The notes beneath the pieces were generated by a model, which made no database searches, was not told where the DNA came from, and saw only the letters and a list, made by a program, of their open reading frames with translations. Of a stretch of 25,118 nucleotides of DNA, positions 16,308 through 23,193 are shown piece after piece. Position numbers and translations under genes: made by a program. How positions within the stretch are numbered: the first letter of the stretch is position 1; each line of letters starts with the position of its first letter. Source of the stretch: JAADHY01 sp964428935 (GTDB lineage: Bacteria > Planctomycetota > Planctomycetia > Planctomycetales > Planctomycetaceae); NCBI GenBank assembly GCA_964428935.1, contig CAYSAG010000042.1, positions 1 through 25,118 of the forward strand. Direction: 5' to 3'.

Positions 16308-18332
16308 ATGCGTTGGTGTTCGTTGTCCGTTGTTCGTGTCGCGGCCTTGAGCCGCTGGTTGTTGGTGCTGGTGGGCTGCAGCGTTGCGACGGCGGCCGGG
16401 GCGGCTGACCGACTGCAGGTCCGTTCGCCGGACGGGCGCGTGTCTCTGGAAGTTTTTGCGAAGGGCGGACAGCTCGCCTACTCCGTCAGCTACCGAAACC
16501 GACCGGTCATTCGCGACGCCCGGCTCGGCCTGCGGCTGAGCGACGGGACCGTGCTGGGCCGCGGAGTGCGACTGTCTTGGGACAAAGTTTCCGAACACGA
16601 CTCGGTGTGGCGTCCGGTTTACGGCGAGCGGTCGCAGGTCCGAAGCCACTTCCGAGCGGTGACCGTGCGGTGTCGGTCGAACTCGGCCGAGCAGCCACGG
16701 CTGGAGCTGCTGTGTCGGGTCTACGACGAAGGCGTCGCGCTGGCCTACCGGCTGCTGCCGCCCGAGCGGTCCGGCCACTCCGGCGGTGGAGCTCCTGCGT
16801 CGTCGAGTCGCTCCACGACGCGGGACAGGTCCCGCCGCTCGCACGCTGCCGCCGACCGGACGTCGCGGACCGGCGACGGCACCGTGAAGGACCGCGGCGG
16901 CTCGGAGTACGTCGTGGAAGACGAACTGACGGAGTTCGCCTTCGTCGACGACTTCGTCTGCTGGCCCGTGTACTCCGCTCAGGGCGTTTACCGTCGAGCC
17001 CGGTTGAGCCAGGTGCGACGGAATTGCGAACGGCCCCTTCTGGTCGAGGTTCCCGACGGACCGGCCGTCGCGGTCGCCGAAGCTCGGCTAGTCGACTACG
17101 CCCGAATGCGTTTGCAACCAGCCGGGCGGTCGCACACGCTGCGGGCTCAACTGGGCAGCGAAGTCCGCTTCACCCCGCCTTACACGACGCCGTGGCGTGT
17201 GGTCATGCTGGGCGACAACCCGTGTCGGCTCATTGAGCGGAACGACCTGATTCTGGACCTGAACGACCCGTGCCAGATTAAAGACACCTCGTGGATTCGG
17301 CCCGGCAAAGTCATTCGGGAGGTCACTTTGAGCACGGCCGGCGGCAAAGCGTGCGTCGACTTCGCGGTGAAAATGGGACTGTCTTTCGTCGAGTACGACG
17401 CGGGTTGGTACGGCCACGAGTACGACGACCGTTCGGACGCCACCACCGTCACACCCGACCCGAAACGAACGCGAGACCCGAACGGGCTCGACCTGCACGA
17501 AGTCATTCGTTACGCCCGCCAGAAAGGCATTGGCGTCATTCTTTACGTCAACCGACGTGCCTTGGAACGTCAATTGGACGAGATTCTGCCGTTGTACCAG
17601 CGCTGGGGCGTGGCCGGCGTGAAGTTCGGCTTTGTGCAAGTGGGACCGCAAAAGTGGACCAAATGGCTGCACGACGCGGTCCGCAAGGCCGCTCAGCACC
17701 GACTCATGGTCGACATTCACGACGAGTACCGGCCGACGGGCTTCGAACGCACCTACCCCAACCTCATGACTCAGGAAGGCATTCGCGGCAACGAGACCAT
17801 GCCGCCGGCGGAGCACAACACCATTCTGCCTTTCACTCGCGGTCTGTGCGGAGCGGGCGACTACACAATTTGCTGGTACACGCCGCGAATCAAAACCACT
17901 CACGCCCACCAGCTCGCCTGTGCCGTCGTCTTCTACAGCCCGTGGCAATTCGTGTTCTGGTACGACCGACCGCAGCAGTACCAAGGCGAGCCGGAAACGC
18001 TGTTCTTCAAGCACGTGCCGACGGTTTGGGACGAGACCCGAGTGGTCGACGGTCGAGTGGGCGAATTCATTGTCACCGCTCGACGCAGCGGCAACCAGTG
18101 GTACTTGGGCGTGCTCAACTCCGTCCGTCGCCGACAGCTGAAAATCCCACTGCGGTTTCTCGACCCGGCTCGACGCTACCACGCCATCGTCTACACCGAC
18201 GCCGCGCCGCAAGGCGGCCGTCCGTTCGCCGTGGCCATTCGCCGTCAGACGGTCCGCGCCGACCAAAGCCTGACGGTCGACCTGGCGTCCAACGGCGGCT
18301 GTGCCGTGCGGTTCGTCCCCGCGGACCGGTAG
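16308..18332 (+). CDS. Glycoside hydrolase family 97 alpha-glycosidase with an unusual in-frame linker
   Basis: A 674-residue product; ATG at 16308 follows GGAGAGG with 6-7 bases between. The signal sequence ends near residue 33; LVGC at 21-24 could also serve as a lipobox. The N-terminal beta-sandwich (about 35-300) contains VYGERSQVRSHF. The catalytic TIM barrel follows with VEYDAGWYGHEYDD (361-374), AGVKFGFVQVGPQKW (436-450), VDIHDEYRPTGFERTYPN (468-485) and EGIRGNETMPPAEHN (490-504). Gly441 stands where retaining GH97 enzymes are expected to have their Asp nucleophile, so an inverting, SusB-like alpha-glucosidase mechanism is likely; Glu496 is my candidate general acid. A C-terminal beta domain ends the protein. 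Residues about 153-204 are a Ser/Arg-rich insert between RLLPP and ELTEFAF that has no counterpart I recall in the family and contains a DNA palindrome. Likely a cell-surface or periplasmic glycosidase acting on alpha-linked glycans. Confidence 0.94.
   Translation: MRWCSLSVVRVAALSRWLLVLVGCSVATAAGAADRLQVRSPDGRVSLEVFAKGGQLAYSVSYRNRPVIRDARLGLRLSDGTVLGRGVRLSWDKVSEHDSVWRPVYGERSQVRSHFRAVTVRCRSNSAEQPRLELLCRVYDEGVALAYRLLPPERSGHSGGGAPASSSRSTTRDRSRRSHAAADRTSRTGDGTVKDRGGSEYVVEDELTEFAFVDDFVCWPVYSAQGVYRRARLSQVRRNCERPLLVEVPDGPAVAVAEARLVDYARMRLQPAGRSHTLRAQLGSEVRFTPPYTTPWRVVMLGDNPCRLIERNDLILDLNDPCQIKDTSWIRPGKVIREVTLSTAGGKACVDFAVKMGLSFVEYDAGWYGHEYDDRSDATTVTPDPKRTRDPNGLDLHEVIRYARQKGIGVILYVNRRALERQLDEILPLYQRWGVAGVKFGFVQVGPQKWTKWLHDAVRKAAQHRLMVDIHDEYRPTGFERTYPNLMTQEGIRGNETMPPAEHNTILPFTRGLCGAGDYTICWYTPRIKTTHAHQLACAVVFYSPWQFVFWYDRPQQYQGEPETLFFKHVPTVWDETRVVDGRVGEFIVTARRSGNQWYLGVLNSVRRRQLKIPLRFLDPARRYHAIVYTDAAPQGGRPFAVAIRRQTVRADQSLTVDLASNGGCAVRFVPADR
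16820..16835. repeat. Palindrome inside the GH97 coding sequence
   Basis: GCGGGAC-AG-GTCCCGC, 7-bp arms and a 2-base centre. It encodes part of TTRDRSRR in the unusual Ser/Arg-rich insert (residues about 171-176). The reading frame is kept. It could be the core of a small palindromic element inserted into the gene. Confidence 0.55.
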
Positions 18333-18450
18333 CTCGGCCTGCGTGCCCGCTCGGCTTGCACAGGAAGAGCTGCCACAAGCCGGAAAGCTCCGGCGAAACC
18401 AGAAGACCAAACGAAGCAACGCGCCCGGTGGCACTGGCGGCTCGTCCAGA

Positions 18451-18474
18451 CCGAGCGGCAGCCGTCGGCCTTTT
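18451..18474 (+). terminator. Terminator candidate after the GH97 gene
   Basis: CCGA and CGG (18451-18458, one bulged G) pair with CCG and TCGG (18462-18468) around a 3-base loop; CC and then TTTT follow. It lies in the 148-base space between the convergent GH97 and amidohydrolase genes. A second stem, GCCGGA-AAGC-TCCGGC at 18379-18394, lies nearer the GH97 stop but has no T tract. Confidence 0.5.
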
Positions 18475-18480
18475 GTCTCG

Positions 18481-19686
18481 TCAGCCTTCCAGCTCCAGCC
18501 AGCGGACCGACCGAGCCCGAAAAAGGCACCGCTCCAGCGGCCCGTCCGACGAAAGCGGAACGACGACCGCTCGGGCCAGCTTCCCCGGCTCCAGCGAGCC
18601 CAGTCGGTCGGACAGTCCGAGGGCTCGAGCTGCGCGCAGCGTCGCCAGCTCCAGCAGTCGAAGCGCCTCGCCGGGGTGCCGCGCAGCCAAAAAACACAGC
18701 TCGTTCCACACGCTCAGGTCCGGGCTGGACGCGCGGCTGTCCGTACCCAGTGCCACGTTCCCGCCCCGCTCCAGCAGCCGACGCCACGGGTGGGGAGCGT
18801 GACCGAACCAGGCGTGAGTCCGCGGGCAGTAGACTACCGTCAGGTTCGGGTGCCGCGCAACGAAAGCCAGTTCCTCGTCGGTCAGGTAGTTGCCGTGAAC
18901 GACCAGAGCGTGGTCGAGCCGAGCCAGTTCGCGAAGGTAGTCGAGGACACTGGGAGCGGAGTGGAACAACTGGGCGTTCCACAAACCGAAGTGCTCGAGC
19001 ATTTCGGCGCACGGCCCCGTCTGCCGCTCCAGCAGTTGCCGTTCGCCCAGCGTCTCGGCCAGGTGCATGGCCAAGGGAGCCCGGTGACTGGCTGCCAGCT
19101 CGACCAGCCGCAGGAAAAGGTCCGGGTGGACGGTGTAGGGAGCGTGCGGGCTGAGCCCCAACGTCACCAGTCCGGCGGCTGCAGGTGGCAACGACTGCTG
19201 CAAGTGCCGCCGCGCCGTGTCCACTCGCCCGTCGACCTCGGCCGGGTCCAGCGTGTACAGTTCACGAAACAGAACCACGTGTGGGCGCGGTTTCACAGAC
19301 GCCGTGTCGGCCTGCCAGAACGAGCGGTCGTCGGTGGCAATTTCTCCGACCGCCGCCGTCCCGTGCTGAACGCACTCACGCAAGCCCCGCTCGACGGCCG
19401 CCACCGGCCGAACCGTCTCGGCCCGACGACGCTCCACCACCCGCCGAATCCATTCGAAAAAGCCACCGTCCGCCGGCAACGGCTGCTGCAGGTCGCTGAA
19501 CTCCAGGTGGGTGTGTGCGTTGACCAAAGCCGGCAACAGGGCGACGGAGCCCAGGTCGACGGCCGCCGGGTCGCGTCGAGGCCACACCTCGACCACCGTC
19601 TGGCCACTGACGACCAACGTCGCGTTCTCGAGCGGAGCTTGGCTGACCGGCAAGACCCAGCGTGCCGTGAAGCGGCGTTCGTCCAT
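18481..19686 (-). CDS. Metal-dependent amidohydrolase (TRZ/ATZ, cytosine-deaminase-like group)
   Basis: A 401-residue product. The ATG at 19686 was chosen because GAAGG lies just upstream and the N-terminal beta strands of the family start there; the frame remains open to 19821 but that part is built from a degenerate repeat. Metal-binding motifs are all present: NAHTHLE (His58, His60), MHLAE (His208), VVHGNY (His264) and LGTDSRAS (Asp316). LSPHAPYT (His181) matches the deaminase/chlorohydrolase group. Such enzymes remove amino or chloro groups from purines, pyrimidines, triazines or related rings, in the cytoplasm. Aminofutalosine deaminase of menaquinone synthesis is one possibility that I cannot confirm. 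It follows a TIM-barrel gene 246 bases upstream and may share its transcript. Confidence 0.88.
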   Translation of the reverse strand: MDERRFTARWVLPVSQAPLENATLVVSGQTVVEVWPRRDPAAVDLGSVALLPALVNAHTHLEFSDLQQPLPADGGFFEWIRRVVERRRAETVRPVAAVERGLRECVQHGTAAVGEIATDDRSFWQADTASVKPRPHVVLFRELYTLDPAEVDGRVDTARRHLQQSLPPAAAGLVTLGLSPHAPYTVHPDLFLRLVELAASHRAPLAMHLAETLGERQLLERQTGPCAEMLEHFGLWNAQLFHSAPSVLDYLRELARLDHALVVHGNYLTDEELAFVARHPNLTVVYCPRTHAWFGHAPHPWRRLLERGGNVALGTDSRASSPDLSVWNELCFLAARHPGEALRLLELATLRAARALGLSDRLGSLEPGKLARAVVVPLSSDGPLERCLFRARSVRWLELEG

Positions 19687-19728
19687 TTGCCTTCGTGCTC
19701 GACAGAGTGCCCCGTGTTCGCCGCCGGA

Positions 19729-19822
19729 CCGACCGGCCCGTGTCTGCGCTCGGCAAGCCGACCGGCCCGTGTTCCGCTCAACAGACCCGCCGGTGCTCGC
19801 GCTCAACAGACCGACCGGCACG
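19729..19822. repeat. Degenerate tandem repeat of about 25-29 bp
   Basis: Imperfect copies begin at 19729, 19758, 19786 and 19811, each starting with a form of CCGACCGGCCCG and three passing through GCTC-rich GCTCAACAGA or GCTCGGCAAG. The last is partial. It lies upstream of the amidohydrolase start and makes the ORF appear longer than it is. Confidence 0.6.
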
Positions 19823-19932
19823 AGCCGGCGTGTGAAGGAGCGTGCCTTCGGGTTCGGACGGTCTTTGCGAACCTCCCGTTTGCAACGCAGCGTGGCCCGT
19901 CGGCCTTGGGTCGCGTCCGGACTCGGCCCGAC

Positions 19933-20769
19933 TCAGTCGAAGTACCCGCACACGCGCAAGTAGTCCAGGCTCTCAGCCAACCGCCGTTCGGACTCGTCCA
20001 GCGACACCGGCGGTTCGTCCGGTTCGCCCAGAACCACAACGCTGTACGGGCCGGCGAAGTTGACGGTCTGCAACACCTCGCGCAGCCGGAAAAAGTCGAC
20101 CGCGCCGCCCGCTCCCAATGCTGGAAAGTACGCCTCACCACAGACGCCCGTCGAGTCGCGCAGGTGCACGTGACCGACGTACTGGCAAACCTTCACCAGC
20201 GACGCCTCCGGCTCCGCGTTCTCGTTCAAGTAGTACAACTTGCCCGGGTCGAAGTTCAGCAGAACGTTCGGGTGACCGACGGCCTCGACCGTCTCGAGCA
20301 TTGGCCGGTGGTGCCGACAAAGCCCCGGCGCGACGTCCAGGCAGCAGCGCAGTCCCAGCGAGCGGGCCAGCTCTCCCAACTGCCGCAGCAGACCAAAACG
20401 CTCTTCCCGTTCGTCCGGGTCGACCGCTTCGCCCGCGTCGACGACAACCGCCTCCGCTCCCAACTCGGCCGCCAGCTCGAAACCGCGACGCAGCGCGTCC
20501 AGCCGTTCGGGGCCCACCGGTCCGAGGCTCGTCAAGTCGCAACTGACCACGCTCAACCCGCAGTCGGCCAACAAGCGTTCCAAGTCGTGCAGTTCGCCGG
20601 CCGAAGCGTCCAGACTGACCGCACGGGCCCGACCGACCTGCGCCCACTGCCACGCGAAGCGCACGGGCAGCTCGACGCACTTCAGCCCCAGCCGAGCAAC
20701 CGACTGGAACACTTCGGCCGGACTTGAAGGTCCGTAACAGTCCGTGTGACAGGCCACGACAACGGACAT
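19933..20769 (-). CDS. Sugar phosphate isomerase/epimerase-like TIM-barrel protein (cytoplasmic)
   Basis: A 278-residue product with no export signal, unlike its distant relative at 15090. The start at 20769 gives MSVVVACHTDCYG, a typical first barrel strand. Later strands contain LSVVSCDLTSLG, AEAVVVDAGEAVD, RCCLDVAPGL, VLLNFDPGKLYYL and VGHVHLRDSTG. The fold is the xylose-isomerase-like (AP endonuclease 2) TIM barrel. The metal site looks altered: where many members have Glu in the fifth strand (LxxE), this protein has LDVAPG, and the last strand reads VVVLGEPDE. It may still bind a metal through Asp and His. Substrate unknown. It lies 123 bases after the DUF423 gene and before the amidohydrolase on the same strand, so the three may be co-expressed. 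Confidence 0.88.
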   Translation of the reverse strand: MSVVVACHTDCYGPSSPAEVFQSVARLGLKCVELPVRFAWQWAQVGRARAVSLDASAGELHDLERLLADCGLSVVSCDLTSLGPVGPERLDALRRGFELAAELGAEAVVVDAGEAVDPDEREERFGLLRQLGELARSLGLRCCLDVAPGLCRHHRPMLETVEAVGHPNVLLNFDPGKLYYLNENAEPEASLVKVCQYVGHVHLRDSTGVCGEAYFPALGAGGAVDFFRLREVLQTVNFAGPYSVVVLGEPDEPPVSLDESERRLAESLDYLRVCGYFD

Positions 20770-20892
20770 GGAGGCTCACTTCAACGCGCGACGGAGCGTG
20801 GCCGCTCAGGGCCCGGCCCTGACTGGTTGCTTCGTGGGTCGGGTGACCAGCAGCTGCTTTGGCCGCCGGTTGCCGCTTTCGGGCAGTGCGAG

Positions 20893-21339
20893 TCAGTCGG
20901 CCCCGGCCGGAGGACGCGGCCACTGCGAAAGCGCCAGCAGCAACCAGCCGCCAAGGAATGAGAGACCGCCGACCGGCGTCACCGCTCCCCACCACTTGGC
21001 TCCGGTCAAAACCAACGCGTACAAACTTCCCGAGAACAACACGACGCCGATTAAGAACAGCCAGCCGGCCGCTTGGAGCAACCGGTTGGGTCCGCGAGCG
21101 GCCAGCAGGCCCACGACCAGCAGCGCGAAGGCGTGGTACATTTGGTAGCGAACACCCGTTCGAAAGTCTTGCCAGTAGCGGAAGGCCGCGGGCACAGTCA
21201 GTCCGGCCAGCGAGCGGGCCGGCTGAGCGGCGAACTTCTGCTGACAGTAGCGGTCGAGACCGTGAGCGGCCCAAGCTCCCGCCGTTACGCCCAGACCGGC
21301 CAGTGCGGCTGCCAGAATGACCCACCGTCGGGCACACAT
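20893..21339 (-). CDS. DUF423 (YgdD-like) small membrane protein
   Basis: A 148-residue product; the start at 21339 gives the usual N-terminal membrane helix and length (family about 120-150). Motifs of the family are clear: GAWAAHGL (21-28), YQMYHAFALL (65-74), LFSGSLYAL (101-109) and TPVGGLSFLGGW (121-132). Four hydrophobic segments are expected, spanning the cytoplasmic membrane. The function of DUF423 proteins is not established. The same frame is open upstream through the entire repeat array 2 with no stop, so an N-terminally extended product is possible on paper, but the extension would be a decapeptide repeat (ATTERGSPRA) and is probably not made. Confidence 0.9.
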   Translation of the reverse strand: MCARRWVILAAALAGLGVTAGAWAAHGLDRYCQQKFAAQPARSLAGLTVPAAFRYWQDFRTGVRYQMYHAFALLVVGLLAARGPNRLLQAAGWLFLIGVVLFSGSLYALVLTGAKWWGAVTPVGGLSFLGGWLLLALSQWPRPPAGAD

Positions 21340-21390
21340 GTCTGCTTTCCCTTTTGCTTTCGCAGCTTGACTGAGGACGTCCGCGACTTG

Positions 21391-21816
21391 TGGAGGGCCA
21401 CGCTCCGTCGTGGCCGCGCGTGGAGGGCCACGCTCTGTCGTGGCCGCTCGTGGCGAGCCACGCTCCGTCACGGCCGCCTGCGGAGGGCCACGCTCCGTCG
21501 CGGCCGCTCGTGGCGAGCCACGCTCCGTCACGGCCGCCTGCGGAGGGCCACGCTCTGTCGTGGCCGCTCGTGGCGAGCCACGCTCCGTCGTGGCCGCTCG
21601 TGGCGAGCCACGCTCCGTCGTGGCCGCTGACGGCTTGTGCTTCGAGGCTGGCTCGACAAGANNNNNNNNNNNNNNNNNNNNNNNNNNNNNNNNNNNNNNN
21701 NNNNNNNNNNNNNNNNNNNNNNNNNNNNNNNNNNNNNNNNNNNNNNNNNNNNNNNNNNNNNGCCACGCTCCGTCGTGGCCGCTGACGGCTTGTGCTTCGA
21801 GGCTGGCTCGACAAGA
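21391..21816 (-). repeat. Palindromic stem-loop repeat array 2 (30-bp units)
   Basis: Eight contiguous 30-base units (21391-21630), then a 31-base tail, a 100-N gap, and one further core with the same tail (21762-21816). Read on the minus strand each unit holds arms of the form GGCCACG/CGTGGCC around loop ACGGAG (ACAGAG in units 2 and 6). Arms vary: GGCCGTG/CGTGGCT in units 3 and 5, GGCCGCG/CGTGGCC in unit 4, GGCCACG/CGTGGCT in units 7 and 8. All eight remain fully paired on this strand if G-U pairs count. Units 3-4 and 5-6 form near-identical 60-base doublets. The core matches array 1 at 8987-9339 in opposite orientation. The array precedes the DUF423 gene and follows the DJ-1 gene on the minus strand. 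Confidence 0.9.
21662..21761. other. Assembly gap (100 N) inside repeat array 2
   Basis: Exactly 100 N. The 55 bases before it (21607-21661) are identical to the 55 bases after it (21762-21816). This may be two overlapping contig ends left unmerged, in which case no sequence is missing, or a true repeat of core plus tail. Confidence 0.95.
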
Positions 21817-21890
21817 CGCCTCCGGTCGCTCCAAGCCCGCCAGTCCCTGACAAAACGCGCACGAATTTCCGGACACCCTCAGCTTGACTT

Positions 21891-21908
21891 GCAGACGCGG
21901 GCGTCTGC
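21891..21908. repeat. Short perfect hairpin downstream of the DJ-1/PfpI gene
   Basis: GCAGACGC-GG-GCGTCTGC, 8-bp arms and 2-base centre, 46 bases past the end of the minus-strand gene. There is no T tract on either side, so a simple terminator is unlikely; it may be another dispersed palindrome or a 3' end stabiliser. Confidence 0.5.
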
Positions 21909-21953
21909 CACGACCACGTGGAGCGGCTCGCGACGACGCCCCAGTCTCAACGC

Positions 21954-22535
21954 TCAAATCTCAATCCGGGCCCCCAACAGCTTCAGGAACTCGGCCAGCC
22001 AAGCTGGGTGAGCGGGCCAGGCGGGAGCGGTCACCAGGTTGCCGTCGACCACGGCCTGGTCGACCGGCACTTCCACGTACTCCGCACCAGCCAGCCGGAC
22101 TTCGGGCGAGACGGCCGGGTACGCCGTCACACGCCGGCCGCGCAGGACGTCGGCGGCGGCCAACAACTGCGGCCCGTGGCAAATGGCCGCAATGGGCTTG
22201 TTGGCTTCTGCAAAGTGACGGACCAACTGCAGCACGCGGTCGTTCAGGCGAATGTACTCCGGCGCCCGCCCGCCGGGAACGACCAAACCCACGTACTCGC
22301 GCGGCTCGACCGTGGCAAACGTAGCGTTCAGTGTGAAGTTGTGGCCGCGTTTCTCCGAGTAAGTTTGGTCGCCTTCGAAGTCGTGGACGCTGGTCCGAAT
22401 CTGCTCGCCGGTCCGCTTGTTCGGACACACGGCGTGCACTGTGTAGCCCACCATTTGCAAGGCCTGAAACGGAACCATGATTTCGTAGTCTTCGACGTAG
22501 TCGCCCGCAATGAGCAGGATTTTCTTTTCGGCCAT
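21954..22535 (-). CDS. DJ-1/PfpI-family protein
   Basis: A 193-residue product. The start at 22535 follows GAAGGAGGTTCGCC, a near-perfect ribosome-binding site. The flavodoxin-like DJ-1/PfpI fold is clear: KKILLIAGDYVEDYE at the N-terminus, LVVPGGRAPEYIR in the middle and AAICHGPQLLAAA with the nucleophile Cys119 followed by His120. Glu15 or Glu18 in VEDYE is the likely partner of the cysteine. Members include intracellular proteases, glyoxalase-type deglycases and stress chaperones; sequence alone does not separate these. It is cytoplasmic by absence of a signal. It is divergent from the feo operon, with 420 bases between, and no same-strand partner lies close by. Confidence 0.94.
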   Translation of the reverse strand: MAEKKILLIAGDYVEDYEIMVPFQALQMVGYTVHAVCPNKRTGEQIRTSVHDFEGDQTYSEKRGHNFTLNATFATVEPREYVGLVVPGGRAPEYIRLNDRVLQLVRHFAEANKPIAAICHGPQLLAAADVLRGRRVTAYPAVSPEVRLAGAEYVEVPVDQAVVDGNLVTAPAWPAHPAWLAEFLKLLGARIEI

Positions 22536-22701
22536 GGCGAACCTCCTTCGTTTTGTTGACTGGTCGGCTTTCGCGTTCCTGACCGGTTGCCTTTGGCTTC
22601 CTGGGGTGGTCGCCGCTGGCGACGCCGTGCCGCGTCCAACGTTCTTGCGCTCCCAAATGCGTCCACCCTGTGAGTTCCGCTGCGAGCCACGGACCCTGGA
22701 C

Positions 22702-22739
22702 GCCCACGACAGAGCGCGGCCCTCAATTCCCCGGACGCG
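22702..22739 (+). repeat. Solo degenerate copy of the dispersed palindromic repeat
   Basis: GCCCACGACAGAGCGCGGCC (22702-22721) followed by CTCAATTCCCCGGACGCG. It matches the core and spacer of array 1 at most positions, with loop ACAGAG as in units 2 and 6 of array 2. Two arm pairs are broken. It shows that the element also exists singly. Confidence 0.65.
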
Positions 22740-22875
22740 CTCGGTTGGCCCGTTGCTTGCGGCGGCACGATTGTTGCCAGCAACGGCCGCGGTTGCAATG
22801 CACCGTCTGTTCGGCTGGTGCCGACGGCGGTTCGCCCTTTCCCGCAAAACGCGACCGAAACGCCTAGACGCTCGG

Positions 22876-22904
22876 TTGTTTTGGGCGGCCGGTCGGGTTA
22901 TACT
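22876..22904 (+). promoter_or_regulatory. Sigma70-type promoter of the feo operon
   Basis: TTGTTT (22876-22881) and TATACT (22899-22904) with a 17-base spacer. The -10 box matches consensus at five of six positions. Transcription would start near 22911, about 45 bases before the feoA start, just ahead of the inverted repeat at 22916-22936. Confidence 0.65.
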
Positions 22905-22915
22905 ACCCGCGAGAT

Positions 22916-22936
22916 TGAAATTGAGTCTCAATTCCA
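22916..22936. promoter_or_regulatory. Putative Fur-type iron operator for the feo operon
   Basis: A 21-base inverted repeat centred on T22926: core AATTGAG-T-CTCAATT is perfect, and the outer TG/CA pairs also match with one mismatch between. A 7-1-7 arrangement is typical of Fur-type sites. It lies just past the predicted transcript start, so a bound repressor would block initiation or clearance. Which repressor (Fur, DtxR-like or other) binds is inferred from the downstream iron-uptake genes. Confidence 0.6.
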
Positions 22937-22955
22937 GGCGCCACGGAGGCCACCC

Positions 22956-23183
22956 ATGCCAACCATCCTGCCAATCGAACTGCTCCACGAAGGCCAACAG
23001 GCCTGCGTGGTCGACATCGACGGCAGCCGCGAAACCGTCCTGCGGCTGCAAGAAATGGGGCTCAGCCCCGGAACGTCGGTGCGAGTGGTTCGGCGTGGTA
23101 ACCCGTGCATTCTGGCCGTCGGCGAGCGGCGGTTGAGCTTTCGCGGTCAAGAGTCCGCCAGCATTTTCGTCGAAATTCCGTGA
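22956..23183 (+). CDS. feoA: FeoA-family ferrous iron transport accessory protein, first copy
   Basis: A 75-residue product, the normal size for FeoA. CGGAGG lies 6 bases before the ATG. The fold is a small SH3-like barrel; family marks are RLQEMGLSPGTSVRVVRRG (29-47) and the following ILAVGERRLSFR. FeoA is a cytoplasmic protein that helps FeoB import Fe2+. It is the first gene of the feo operon, behind a promoter and a likely iron operator. Its stop overlaps the ribosome-binding region of the second feoA. Confidence 0.93.
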   Translation: MPTILPIELLHEGQQACVVDIDGSRETVLRLQEMGLSPGTSVRVVRRGNPCILAVGERRLSFRGQESASIFVEIP

Positions 23184-23193
23184 GGCAGCCGGC

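Larger units (their letters stand above)
22536..22955. other. Divergent intergenic region between DJ-1/PfpI gene and feo operon
   Basis: A 420-base stretch. It contains a degenerate copy of the dispersed palindrome (22702-22739), a small GTTGC-CA-GCAAC stem near 22775, and the feo promoter and operator (22876-22936). No coding sequence was recognised. A minus-strand promoter for the DJ-1 gene could not be picked with confidence. Confidence 0.55.

Noticed and set aside
18301..20727. Plus-strand open frame of 808 codons
   Set aside because: Antisense to the amidohydrolase and TIM-barrel genes, both of which have clear family motifs. The translation is Gln/Arg/Val-rich nonsense.
21391..21630. 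CRISPR array
   Set aside because: The 30-base units are contiguous with no unique spacers, and no cas gene is nearby.
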